From positions 85,095-149,094 of the forward strand of contig JAAWBX010000026.1 in the NCBI GenBank assembly GCA_022792885.1: a DNA stretch of 64,000 bases, given 5' to 3'. Numbering within the stretch: the first letter of the stretch is position 1; each line of letters opens with the position of its first letter. The position numbers and the translations under genes are program-made. The DNA comes from Lachnospiraceae bacterium. Its GTDB lineage: Bacteria > Bacillota > Clostridia > Lachnospirales > Lachnospiraceae. This document shows, piece by piece, positions 18,695 to 27,646 of this stretch. The notes beneath the pieces are model-generated. The model saw nothing but the letters and a program-made list of their open reading frames with translations. It did no database searches and had not been told where the DNA came from.

Positions 18695-21600
18695 TCATTT
18701 CCGCTCGTTTTTCAACGCTTTTTCCAGCACCCTGACATTCTCCTCGCCAAAAAGATTCCGGACGCGAAGCAGCAGTTCCGAATCTATCCGGACGTTTTTC
18801 GAAGGCGGCAGGATTTTCGTCTTCCTTTCCTTCGCCAGAAAAATCCCCACCGGGCTGTTTCCGTCCGAATCCTGAATCGCCGTCAGAAGTTCCCCCTCTC
18901 TTTTTGCGTAATCCTCCAGATCGGCAAATTGAAACCACAGTTCCTTCTTTATCTCGTCAAAAGGCGTGATGGATTCCAGAATACATTTCGCGTTCTCGTC
19001 CACGCCCAGAGAAACCCGTCCCCGGATATAAGCTTTGCTGTCCTCCACCAAAAGATGCCGGTATTTTTCATAATCCCTGGGAAACACGATAACCTCCACC
19101 GTTCCCACCAGATCTTCCAGTGTAAAATACGCCATCATCTGATTGTTCTTTGTCGTCTTCAGACTCCGGTTCGTAATGATACCTCCCAGAATCACCCGCC
19201 GCCCGTCTTCCACCAGCGGCATTTCCGTCTCGTCATCCACATAAAAATCCGTTGTCACATTCGTAATCTGACGCCGCCAGCTCGCCTCATATTCCTCCAT
19301 GGGATGGCCGCTTAAGTACATGCCGACCACTTCTCTCTCATACGCCAGAAGCTCTTCCTTCGGGTACTCCTCCACCTGCGGAAACACCACGTCATACGCC
19401 TCGGCCTCTCCGCCACCCATCCAGTCAAACAAAGATATCTGGCCCGCCATGCTGTTCTTCTTCTCCGTGTTCTTCCGCTCCAGAAGCTCCGTGCTGACCA
19501 GCATTTTCTGACGGCGGTTTCCGGGCAGACCGTCCAACGCGCCGGATTTGATAAAATTCTCCAGCGTCCGTTTATTCACTTCCTTCGAAGAAAGCCGGTA
19601 AATAAAATCTTTGAGCCCGGTATACGGCCCGTTCTCTTCCCGCTCCGCGATAATGGCCTCGATCACATTGTGCCCCACGCTCTTGATTGCGGACAGCCCA
19701 TAGCGGATCGCCCCTTTCGAAACCGAGAACGAAGCCTCCCCCTCGTTGATATCCGGAGGCAGAATCACGATCTCCATCTGCTTGCAAGCGTTAAAATACT
19801 CACCGAGTTTGCCCACATAATCCATCACGGAAGTCATCAGCGCCGCCATAAACTCCAACGGATAATGATATTTCAGATAAGCCGTCTGATAGGCCACCAC
19901 CGCATAGGCGGCCGCGTGCGATTTATTGAACGCATAGTTGGCAAAATCCATCATGGAATCGTAAATCCGGTTGGCCGTCGCCTCGTCGATCCCGTTGCGG
20001 ATGCAGCCGCAGATTCCTTCGGCTTCATTCCCATAAACAAAATTCTTCCGTTCCTGTTCCATGACGGCCAGCTTTTTTTTACTCATGGCCCGACGCACCA
20101 GATCGCTCCGCCCCAGCGTATATCCGCCCAGATCCCGCACGATCTGCATCACCTGCTCCTGGTATACGATGCAGCCGTACGTCGTTTTTAATATCGGCTC
20201 CAGTTGAGGGCAGAGATACTGCACATTGCCCGCGTTCCTCTTACCGCGGATATACTGAGGAATAAAATCCATAGGACCGGGGCGGTACAGCGCGACCCCG
20301 GCAATAATATCCTCGATACTCTCCGGGTGCAGTTCCTTCATGAAACTCTTCATCCCGCCGCTTTCCAACTGGAACACCCCTTCCGTCCTCCCGGTACTTA
20401 AGGAGTCTAAAACGGCCTTATCGTTTTGATCGATCCGGTTAATATCCAGGACTTCTTCCCCGCTCCGGTTTCGATTCACCATCTTCACGGTATCCTGAAT
20501 CACCGTCAAAGTCCGAAGCCCGAGAAAGTCCATCTTCAAAAGCCCAAGCTCCTCGATCGTTGCCGTGGTAAACTGGGTCGTGATCGAACCGTCGGCCCCC
20601 CGGGAGAGCGGTACGAACTCGTCCAGAGGCTTCTGGCCGATCACGACGCCGGCCGCATGCATGGAAGTGTGCCTTGGCAGCCCCTCCAGCCGAAGCGACA
20701 GATCAATCAGATTTTTCACCTGCTCGTCCGTTCCGTAAAGCTTCTTTAACTCCGGATTGATCTCCATAGCCCTCGTGATCGTAATATTCGAACTCGGATC
20801 GATCGGATCTTTCGGCGGCACCATCTTGGCGATCTGGTCGCAAAAAGCGTAAGGGAGATCCAGCACCCGGCCCACATCCCGGATCACGCCCTTCGCCGCC
20901 AGCGTACCGAACGTGATGATCTGGACCACCCGGTCTTTCCCGTACTTGCGAACCACATAATCGATCACTTCCTGACGCCTCTCGTAACAGAAATCCACAT
21001 CAATATCCGGCATGGAAACCCGCTCCGGATTCAAAAAACGCTCAAAAAGCAGATGATATTTTACGGGATCGATATCCGTGATTCCCAGCGAATAAGACAC
21101 CAGGCTGCCGGCCGCCGATCCTCTGCCAGGCCCCACGGCGATCCCGTTTTGCCGGGCATAATTGATAAAATCCCACACGATCAGGAAATAATCCACAAAT
21201 CCCATCTCCCGAATCGTGTGCATTTCATAATCCAGACGCTTCGCCAGCGTTCCGTCATCCTCCGGATAGCGCCTCGAAAGCCCCTCTTTGCACAGTTCGT
21301 TCAGATAATCCCAGGAAGTTTTCCCCTCCGGCACGTCAAATTTCGGCAGTTTCATCACCCCAAATTCGATCTCCACCTGGCAACGGTCCGCAATCTTCTG
21401 TGTATTCTCTACCGCCGAAAGCGCGTAAGGAAAAAGCTCACGCATCTCCTCCTCGGATTTGCAGTAATACTGGCCGCCTTCATAGCGCAGACGGTTCTCG
21501 TCGCTGACTTTCTTCCCGGTCTGAATGCACAGCAAAATATCGTGGGGCACGGCGTCCTCCGCAAAGGTATAATGAATGTCGTTGGTCGCCGCAAGCTCAA

Positions 21601-22195
21601 TCCCCAGTTCTTCGCTCATGCGGAGCAAAGCCGTATTCACGGTCTGCTGCTCCGGGATCCCGTGATCCTGCAATTCCAGAAAGAAATTCCCCTTCCCGAA
21701 AATCCCCTCGTAACGCAGGGCCGCCTTCACCGCCTCATCGTACATGCCCCGTTGAATGCAGCGGGGAACCTCGCCGGCCAGACACGCGCTCAGTGCGATA
21801 ATGCCCTCGTGATACTGCTCCAGCACCTCGTAATCCACCCGCGGACGATAATAAAAACCTTCCACAAAACCTTTGGAAACAATCTTTACCAGATTCGCGT
21901 AACCCTGATTATTCTCCGCCAGAAGCACCAGATGATAATACCGGTCATCGGAAACGGTCGTTTCCTTGTCAAAACGGGAACTGAGAGATACATAAACCTC
22001 ACAGCCGATGATCGGTTTGATCCCTGCCTCCTTCGCCGCCCGGTAAAAATCAATCGCGCCGTACATGACGCCATGATCGGTGATCGCCAGACTGTTCATA
22101 CCCAGCTCCTTTACCCGGGCCGTAAGTTCTTTCATTTTACAGGACCCGTCCAACAGGCTGTATTCCGTGTGTACATGGAGATGCGTAAACGCCAT
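18695..22195 (-). CDS. dnaE: DNA polymerase III subunit alpha
   Basis: This 1166-residue C-family replicative polymerase begins with a PHP domain (THLHVHTEYSLLDGSCKM). The palm follows with catalytic acids in PDIDVDFCYERR and GPGRGSAAGSLVSY. Then come the helix-hairpin-helix region and a C-terminal OB-fold (VILGGIITNRSLKTTKNNQM). It lacks a DEDD exonuclease, so it is DnaE rather than PolC. In Firmicutes DnaE works beside PolC, typically extending lagging-strand primers. The start at 22195 is supported by a GGAGG site and by the position of the PHP motif. An intrinsic terminator separates it from crh. Confidence 0.96.
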   Translation of the reverse strand: MAFTHLHVHTEYSLLDGSCKMKELTARVKELGMNSLAITDHGVMYGAIDFYRAAKEAGIKPIIGCEVYVSLSSRFDKETTVSDDRYYHLVLLAENNQGYANLVKIVSKGFVEGFYYRPRVDYEVLEQYHEGIIALSACLAGEVPRCIQRGMYDEAVKAALRYEGIFGKGNFFLELQDHGIPEQQTVNTALLRMSEELGIELAATNDIHYTFAEDAVPHDILLCIQTGKKVSDENRLRYEGGQYYCKSEEEMRELFPYALSAVENTQKIADRCQVEIEFGVMKLPKFDVPEGKTSWDYLNELCKEGLSRRYPEDDGTLAKRLDYEMHTIREMGFVDYFLIVWDFINYARQNGIAVGPGRGSAAGSLVSYSLGITDIDPVKYHLLFERFLNPERVSMPDIDVDFCYERRQEVIDYVVRKYGKDRVVQIITFGTLAAKGVIRDVGRVLDLPYAFCDQIAKMVPPKDPIDPSSNITITRAMEINPELKKLYGTDEQVKNLIDLSLRLEGLPRHTSMHAAGVVIGQKPLDEFVPLSRGADGSITTQFTTATIEELGLLKMDFLGLRTLTVIQDTVKMVNRNRSGEEVLDINRIDQNDKAVLDSLSTGRTEGVFQLESGGMKSFMKELHPESIEDIIAGVALYRPGPMDFIPQYIRGKRNAGNVQYLCPQLEPILKTTYGCIVYQEQVMQIVRDLGGYTLGRSDLVRRAMSKKKLAVMEQERKNFVYGNEAEGICGCIRNGIDEATANRIYDSMMDFANYAFNKSHAAAYAVVAYQTAYLKYHYPLEFMAALMTSVMDYVGKLGEYFNACKQMEIVILPPDINEGEASFSVSKGAIRYGLSAIKSVGHNVIEAIIAEREENGPYTGLKDFIYRLSSKEVNKRTLENFIKSGALDGLPGNRRQKMLVSTELLERKNTEKKNSMAGQISLFDWMGGGEAEAYDVVFPQVEEYPKEELLAYEREVVGMYLSGHPMEEYEASWRRQITNVTTDFYVDDETEMPLVEDGRRVILGGIITNRSLKTTKNNQMMAYFTLEDLVGTVEVIVFPRDYEKYRHLLVEDSKAYIRGRVSLGVDENAKCILESITPFDEIKKELWFQFADLEDYAKREGELLTAIQDSDGNSPVGIFLAKERKTKILPPSKNVRIDSELLLRVRNLFGEENVRVLEKALKNERK

Positions 22196-22246
22196 ATCTC
22201 TTCCTCCCTCCTCCTCCGCAAGCAAAACCCGCGATTGCCTTTTCGG

Positions 22247-22295
22247 AAAAAGACAGGGCACGCAAAGGAATTTCCGCCACGTGCCCTGTCTTTTT
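22247..22295 (-). terminator. Strong intrinsic terminator between crh and dnaE
   Basis: AAAAAGACAGGGCACG pairs perfectly with CGTGCCCTGTCTTTTT around a 17-base loop. The minus-strand hairpin ends in a T run, closing the whiA-crh unit. The symmetric flanks would also work on the plus strand. Confidence 0.85.
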
Positions 22296-22319
22296 CATTT
22301 ATAAAATTTTAATACAGGA

Positions 22320-22574
22320 CTAGCGCCCTAAAATATACTTCTCAAGTGCGCTTACAGCCTGTTCCTCGTCGGATCCGTCGGCTGTGATCACCAACATGCT
22401 TCCCGGATTCATCGTCATCGTCATCATCCCCATAATGCTTTTTGCGTTCGCCTGCATTTCCCCGTTGTTAATATGAATCACGCTGTCAAACTTGCTTGCG
22501 ACCTGAACGATCATGGCCAACGGACGATCCTTCATGCTCATTGCAATCTTGCCTTCTACTTTTTTTGTGATCAT
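22320..22574 (-). CDS. crh: Crh-like HPr paralogue lacking the phosphorelay histidine
   Basis: This 84-residue HPr-fold protein keeps the regulatory serine region (ANAKSIMGMMTM, equivalent to Ser46). At the PTS active site it reads SMKDRPLAM where HPr has GLHARPA, so Lys replaces His15; Bacillus Crh has Gln there. It should not carry PTS phosphate but should be an HprK substrate acting as a CcpA corepressor. It overlaps whiA by 4 bp, as crh follows whiA (yvcL) in Bacillus, and hprK is encoded 2 kb upstream. The name is given on position and active-site loss. Confidence 0.82.
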   Translation of the reverse strand: MITKKVEGKIAMSMKDRPLAMIVQVASKFDSVIHINNGEMQANAKSIMGMMTMTMNPGSMLVITADGSDEEQAVSALEKYILGR

Positions 22575-23545
22575 GCTTTTTGCTCCTTGTTCTCTTCCTT
22601 TAAGCGATCCGCTATCTCCTTCAACTTCCGAAGCCGGTGATTGACCCCCGATTTCCCCACGGGAGGATCCAATAAATCACCCAGTTCCTTCAGAGTAGCG
22701 TCCGGATAGTCCAGCCTCGTCCGCGCGACCTGCAACAGACTCTCCGGCAGAATACCAAGCCCCTTTTTCTCGGCAATATACCGGATATCCGCCAACTGCC
22801 CCGCAGCCGCTGAAACCGTCTTGTGAATATTCGCCGCCTCACAGTTCACCTTACGGTTCACGTGACTTCTCAGTTCCTTCATAATGCGAATATTCTCAAA
22901 CTCCATCATGCTGACATGAGCCTCCATGATGTTCAGAACTTCGGAAATCTCCTCCGCTTCCTTCACGTAAAGCACATAGTATTTTTTCCGTTCTACAATG
23001 CGCCCCTCCACTCGAAAACTGGCAAGCATCCCCTTCAACTGCTCCGCCTTCTTCCGGTCCAGGCATACGATTTCAAAATGATAAGATTTCCTTGGATCGC
23101 TCATGGAACCTCCGGCCAGATATGCGCCCCGGATAAATGCCCTTCGACAACAGGCATTCTGCACAAGAATCGGGCTAATCTCCATCCCCTCCGGATAAGC
23201 GTCTTCCTGCCACTCCCTCTCAATCTGAGGGAAACGGGCCGCCTGAAGAATGCGAAGCGCCGCCTCCGGCTCTCTTACGGCAAGCAGATACACCCTGCTT
23301 TTCGCCGCTCCGGCCGTCCGGATTCTCACTTCCGGCACAACCTGAAAACATTTCCTCGCCAGCACGAAAAACCTGCGGGCCACCGGAAAATTCTCCGTAT
23401 AGATGTAGATCTCGAACTGACCGTTCCCTTTCGCCAGCACCTGTCCGCCCATACTCAGAATAGCCGCCGTCTCCGCAATCTGGCAGTGTCTGGCACTAAC
23501 AGATTGTTTGGAAAGCTCTTCCTTCACTTCTCCGGAAAAAGACAT
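22571..23545 (-). CDS. whiA: DNA-binding protein WhiA
   Basis: This 324-residue protein begins MSFSGEVKEELSKQ. It has LAGLIDADG-type N-terminal folds (RRAFIRGAYLAGGSMSDPRK, then YHFEIVC) and a C-terminal helix-turn-helix (LKELGDLLDPPVGKSGVNHRLRKL). WhiA affects division and sporulation regulation in Gram-positives. The ORF extends to 23647 but the conserved start is 23545. The 167-bp gap upstream to murB contains two 12-bp direct repeats, TCTCAACGTATA (23597-23608 and 23642-23653), and a weak minus-strand promoter. No rapZ or yvcK is present. Confidence 0.95.
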   Translation of the reverse strand: MSFSGEVKEELSKQSVSARHCQIAETAAILSMGGQVLAKGNGQFEIYIYTENFPVARRFFVLARKCFQVVPEVRIRTAGAAKSRVYLLAVREPEAALRILQAARFPQIEREWQEDAYPEGMEISPILVQNACCRRAFIRGAYLAGGSMSDPRKSYHFEIVCLDRKKAEQLKGMLASFRVEGRIVERKKYYVLYVKEAEEISEVLNIMEAHVSMMEFENIRIMKELRSHVNRKVNCEAANIHKTVSAAAGQLADIRYIAEKKGLGILPESLLQVARTRLDYPDATLKELGDLLDPPVGKSGVNHRLRKLKEIADRLKEENKEQKA

Positions 23546-23712
23546 ACGATCTCTCCTGTTCTGCGGACGTCCTTGCTCATACTTTAAGCTCACGTTTCTC
23601 AACGTATACCCTCCGGGTACACCGTATCGCCATTCGGCGCCTCTCAACGTATAACCAAAAAATATACCCTTATAATCTTAAAGCATTCCATACCTTTGTA
23701 CAATTCGCAATA

Positions 23713-24615
23713 TCAACAAAAATCTCCCAGTATTTTTACCTCCATTGTCAAATTTACCCCATAGGCTTTCCGCACCCTTTTTTGAACCTCCAGACACAGA
23801 CGGTAAACGTCCTCCGCCGTTCCGTTTTTATCGTTTACGACGAAACCGCAATGCTTTTCCGAGACACAGGCGCCCCCGACACGGAAGCCGGCCAGGCCGC
23901 AGTCCATAATCAGTTTTCCCGCAAAATGCCCCTCCGGCCTTTTAAACGTACTCCCGGCGCTGGGATATTCCAACGGCTGTTTTTCTTTTCTTCTCCGCGC
24001 CAGTTCTTCCATGCGGGCCCGAATCTCCGCCGGCTCCCCGACGGATAAATCCAGTTCCGCCGATAAAACCAAATACCCCCGGTCCGCAATACAACTGGTC
24101 CGGTAAGACAGACCCAGTTCCTCCCGAGACAGTTCCCGCGTCTCGCCTTCCGGCGTCATCACGCGGGCCTTTGTCAGAATCTGAGCCATCTCTCCGCCGT
24201 AAGCCCCCGCGTTCATAACAACCGCGCCGCCCAGCGTTCCGGGTATCCCGGCGGCAAATTCGAATCCGGTCAAACCGGCCCGACAGATCTCACCTGCCAG
24301 CCGGTTCATCCGAATGCCGGCTCCCGCCAAAACTTTGGTCCCCCGGATCTCACATCCCGCCAGTTCTTCCGTAGAAACAATCACGCCCCGATAGCCTTGA
24401 TCGCTGACCAGAAGATTGCTTCCGTTTCCCAAAATATAGTAAGGGATCTTCTCTTTCCGCAAAAGATCCGTCAGCCGTCTCAGTTGTTCCTCCGTCCCCG
24501 GCACGGCATAATAATCCGCCGGGCCTCCCACCTGAAACGTCGTGTGGCGTTTCATCGGCTCCTGCCGCCGAAGAATCCCGCCCGCCAGGCATTCTTTCAA
24601 CTGTTCTTCCCACAT
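23713..24615 (-). CDS. murB: UDP-N-acetylenolpyruvoylglucosamine reductase
   Basis: This 300-residue FAD enzyme reduces enolpyruvyl-UDP-GlcNAc to UDP-MurNAc in peptidoglycan synthesis. The FAD domain shows YYILGNGSNLLVSDQGYRGV and GIPGTLGGAVVMNAGAYGGE. The catalytic serine lies in YPSAGSTFKRP, and the C-terminal glutamate in MEVKILG. It follows hprK by 30 bp. Confidence 0.97.
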   Translation of the reverse strand: MWEEQLKECLAGGILRRQEPMKRHTTFQVGGPADYYAVPGTEEQLRRLTDLLRKEKIPYYILGNGSNLLVSDQGYRGVIVSTEELAGCEIRGTKVLAGAGIRMNRLAGEICRAGLTGFEFAAGIPGTLGGAVVMNAGAYGGEMAQILTKARVMTPEGETRELSREELGLSYRTSCIADRGYLVLSAELDLSVGEPAEIRARMEELARRRKEKQPLEYPSAGSTFKRPEGHFAGKLIMDCGLAGFRVGGACVSEKHCGFVVNDKNGTAEDVYRLCLEVQKRVRKAYGVNLTMEVKILGDFC

Positions 24616-24645
24616 CTTCCCGTTCCGCCTTTTCTCCCGACAGCC

Positions 24646-25584
24646 CTAATTCCCGCTGTTCATATTTTCCTGAAACCGGTGGTGCAATTCTTCCGCCGCA
24701 TTGTATCCCATCTTCTTCTGGCGATGATTCATGGCCGCCGTCTCCACGATCACGGCCAGATTCCTGCCCGGACGTACCGGAAGCTCATAACACACAACCT
24801 TATTGTCAAGATATTCAATATAGTTGTCCTGCATGCCAAGTCGGTCGTATTCTTTGGTCTTATCCCACTCTTCCAGCTTAATCACCATGTCAATGGTCTG
24901 GGTATCCTTCACGCTTCCCACGCCGTAAAGCATCTTCACATCAATAATGCCGATGCCTCTGAGTTCCACAAAATGCTTGATCATCTCGGGCGCCGAACCG
25001 ACCAGCGTATCCTCGCTGACCTTCCGGATATCCACCGCGTCGTCCGTTACCAGACGATGCCCTCTCTTGATCAGCTCCAGCGCGGCCTCGCTCTTTCCGA
25101 TTCCGCTCTCGCCCACGATCAGCACGCCCTCGCCGAACACATCGACCAGAACTCCATGAATGCGGATCATCGGAGCCAGCTTCACTTTCAGCCATCGAAG
25201 CAGTTCCCCCATAAAGTCCGTCGTACTCCGCTCCGTCATCAAAATGGGAACCCTGTGCTTATTCGCCATCTCCAAAAGCTCCTCGCACGGCAAAAGCCCC
25301 CTGCAGTAAACCAGGCCCGGAATCTTATCCGGATGAGAGTAGGAAAACAACTGTTCAAACCGTTCCAGACGCATATGCTTCTCCAGTTGCTGAATATAGA
25401 AAAATTCCACATTTCCTATCAACTGTATCCGCTCAAAATCAAAATACTCATAAAATCCGGCCAGTTGAAGCGCCGGACGGTTCACCTCCGCATGGGTCAG
25501 CTGAATATCCGACAGATCGATATCCGGCGTCAGATTCGTAAGCCCCCATTTTTCAACCACTTCGCCAAGTCCTACTGCTCTCAT
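24646..25584 (-). CDS. hprK: HPr kinase/phosphorylase
   Basis: This 312-residue enzyme phosphorylates and dephosphorylates the regulatory serine of HPr and Crh, the trigger of carbon catabolite repression in Firmicutes. The N-terminal domain (1-130) precedes a Walker A loop, LIVGESGIGKSEAALELIKR. The signature HFVELRGIGIIDVKMLYGVG and the C-terminal LPVRPGRNLAVIVETAAMN follow. Its likely partner, the Crh-like protein, is encoded in the same block. Confidence 0.97.
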   Translation of the reverse strand: MRAVGLGEVVEKWGLTNLTPDIDLSDIQLTHAEVNRPALQLAGFYEYFDFERIQLIGNVEFFYIQQLEKHMRLERFEQLFSYSHPDKIPGLVYCRGLLPCEELLEMANKHRVPILMTERSTTDFMGELLRWLKVKLAPMIRIHGVLVDVFGEGVLIVGESGIGKSEAALELIKRGHRLVTDDAVDIRKVSEDTLVGSAPEMIKHFVELRGIGIIDVKMLYGVGSVKDTQTIDMVIKLEEWDKTKEYDRLGMQDNYIEYLDNKVVCYELPVRPGRNLAVIVETAAMNHRQKKMGYNAAEELHHRFQENMNSGN

Positions 25585-25634
25585 ATCCCCCTCCGTTTTC
25601 TCCGCGCTTTAAGCGGCCGTCTTTCTCTTGTAAC

Positions 25635-25664
25635 ATACTACCACATCAAACGACCGATTGACAA
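25635..25664 (-). promoter_or_regulatory. Possible hprK promoter
   Basis: Minus-strand TTGTCA (25659-25664) lies 18 bases from TAGTAT (25635-25640). The -35 sits in GGCTCTTGTCAA, which is shared with the response-regulator promoter at 48.3 kb and resembles the repeat termini. Confidence 0.4.
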
Positions 25665-25669
25665 GAGCC

Positions 25670-27568
25670 TTAATCGCCGTCGGGCTGCTCCTGCCCGCCT
25701 GTCTGCGCCGGTTTCCGAAAAAACTCATATACGCTTCTGGCCGCGGTCTCCGTCATACCGGGAGCCGCCTTTAAGCGCTCCGGGTCCGCCTCCCGGATCG
25801 CCGCCACATCCCCGAATTCTTTCATCAACGCTTTCCGCCGGGCCGGACCGATCCCCGGAATATCGTCCAGCACGGAATGTATCTGCTTCTTTCCCCTCAG
25901 GCTCCGATGATATTCGACGGCAAAACGATGCGCCTCGTCCTGAATCCGGGTCAGGAGCTGAAAGCCCTCCGAATGCGTATCGATCGCCACCTCCCGGTCC
26001 CGATAATAAAGACCTCTCGTCCGGTGGTTGTCGTCTTTTACCATCCCGCAGACCGGTATCGACAATCCAAGCCCCGCCAGCACCTGCTCGGCCACATGGA
26101 CCTGTCCCCGGCCGCCGTCCATCAAAATCAGATCCGGAAAACGCGCAAACTTCACTACATCCTCCGACCGACCCTCTTTTCGAAGCTGCTCCGTCTCCTG
26201 TATGCCGTGGCAAAACCGCCTGGTCAGCACTTCCTGCATGGAAGCGTAATCGTCCGGTCCTACCACGGTGCGAATACGAAATTTCCGGTAATCCGAGCGT
26301 TTGGGTTTCCCCTTCTCAAATACCACCATCGAACCGACCGACTGAGCTCCGCTGATATTGGAAATGTCAAACGCCTCCATCCGGTTCACCATCGGCAATC
26401 CAAGCCAGTTTCCGATCTGAGCCGCCGCGCCCGTCGTCCTCTGCTCTTCCCGCTTTAATTTTTCCTTATCCTTCTCCAGTACGATGCCGGCGTTCTCTCT
26501 CGCCAGCTCAACCAGACGGGCTTTTTCCCCCCGCTTCGGCGAGCGCACGACCACCTTCTGTCCCCGCTTTCCGGACAGCCAGCGGCCGATCAGTTCCTCA
26601 TCCTCAATCGGGCACTGAACGAAAACCTCCCGGGGAATAAACGGCGTTCCCGCATAAAACTGCTTCACGAAATTCCCCAATATCTCCGCCCCGGTCTCCC
26701 CCGGATGCGTCGTCAGATGAAAATGATCCCGTCCGATCATCTTCCCCTCCCGGATAAAAAACACCTGAACCACCGCGTCCGTGCCTTCCTCCGCGTAAGC
26801 GATCACGTCCCGGTCCTCCATATCGCTGTCGGTTATCTTCTGTTTTTGAGCCACTTTCCGCACGCTGAACAAAAGCTCCCGGTAAGAAGCCGCCTCCTCA
26901 AAATCCAGCCGTTCGGCGGCGGCCGTCATCTCCGTCTCCAGATAACCCAGGATTTCCTCATAATTCCCTTTCAGAAAGTCCAGCGCCCGGTCCACGGACC
27001 TGCGATATTCCTCTTTCGAAACATAACCCTGGCACGGCGCGTCGCACTGATGGATATGGTAATTCAAACAAGGCCGCTCTTTCCCGATATCCTTCGGAAG
27101 CATGCGGTTACAGATCCGGATCCGATAGATCTTGTGAAGCAGATCCAGGGTATCCCGCACGGCCCCCACACTGGTATAAGGACCGAAATATTTTGAATGA
27201 TCCCGTTTCATCGTCCTTGCAAACAAGATTCGGGGAAAATCCTCCTGGACCGTAACCCGAATATAGGGATACGCCTTATCGTCCTTCAACATGGTATTGT
27301 ATTTCGGCGCGTACTCCTTGATCAGGTTGCACTCCAAAACCAGCGCTTCCAGTTCCGAATCCGTTATAATGTATTCAAAATGATCGATATGAGAAACCAT
27401 TTTCCGAATCTTCGGCGTCTTATCCCTGCTGCTCTGAAAATACTGCCGTACCCGGTTCTTCAGATTGATGGCCTTCCCCACGTAAATAATCCGGTCTTCC
27501 TTATCGTGCATCAGATAAACGCCCGGTTTGCCCGGCAGTTTTTTTAACTCTTCCTCGATCTGAAACAT
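25670..27568 (-). CDS. uvrC: Excinuclease ABC subunit C
   Basis: This 632-residue nucleotide-excision-repair nuclease makes the incisions on damaged DNA. It has an N-terminal GIY-YIG domain ([20 protein letters not shown]), a UvrB-interacting UVR motif ([20 protein letters not shown]), a C-terminal RNase-H-like endonuclease domain ([32 protein letters not shown]) and helix-hairpin-helix motifs ([20 protein letters not shown]). Length is normal. Confidence 0.97.
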   Translation of the reverse strand: MFQIEEELKKLPGKPGVYLMHDKEDRIIYVGKAINLKNRVRQYFQSSRDKTPKIRKMVSHIDHFEYIITDSELEALVLECNLIKEYAPKYNTMLKDDKAYPYIRVTVQEDFPRILFARTMKRDHSKYFGPYTSVGAVRDTLDLLHKIYRIRICNRMLPKDIGKERPCLNYHIHQCDAPCQGYVSKEEYRRSVDRALDFLKGNYEEILGYLETEMTAAAERLDFEEAASYRELLFSVRKVAQKQKITDSDMEDRDVIAYAEEGTDAVVQVFFIREGKMIGRDHFHLTTHPGETGAEILGNFVKQFYAGTPFIPREVFVQCPIEDEELIGRWLSGKRGQKVVVRSPKRGEKARLVELARENAGIVLEKDKEKLKREEQRTTGAAAQIGNWLGLPMVNRMEAFDISNISGAQSVGSMVVFEKGKPKRSDYRKFRIRTVVGPDDYASMQEVLTRRFCHGIQETEQLRKEGRSEDVVKFARFPDLILMDGGRGQVHVAEQVLAGLGLSIPVCGMVKDDNHRTRGLYYRDREVAIDTHSEGFQLLTRIQDEAHRFAVEYHRSLRGKKQIHSVLDDIPGIGPARRKALMKEFGDVAAIREADPERLKAAPGMTETAARSVYEFFRKPAQTGGQEQPDGD

Positions 27569-27597
27569 ATTCCCTCTCCATCCCCGTCTTCATCATA

Positions 27598-27634
27598 ACA
27601 GCCCCCTCCGGTTTTTCTTCCCGAAGAGGGCTGT
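27598..27634. other. Hairpin between ftsH and uvrC
   Basis: ACAGCCCCCTCCGG pairs imperfectly with CCGAAGAGGGCTGT. The T-rich tail follows only on the plus strand, so it is not a convincing terminator for the minus-strand ftsH. It may be an attenuating or stabilising stem. Confidence 0.35.
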
Positions 27635-27646
27635 CTTTGCTGTTTT

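Noticed and set aside
21053..22312. 419-residue plus-strand open frame opposite dnaE
   Set aside because: It lies in the PHP/palm coding region of dnaE, with no start signals or motifs.
25658..25669. TTGACAAGAGCC near uvrC as another copy of the inverted-repeat element
   Set aside because: Only about 10 bases match the terminus; the TA-CCGTC outer bases are missing. Kept only as part of a promoter observation.
24397..26355. 652-residue plus-strand open frame opposite murB, hprK and uvrC
   Set aside because: The three minus-strand genes are unambiguous; the antisense frame has no recognisable domain and crosses their gene boundaries.
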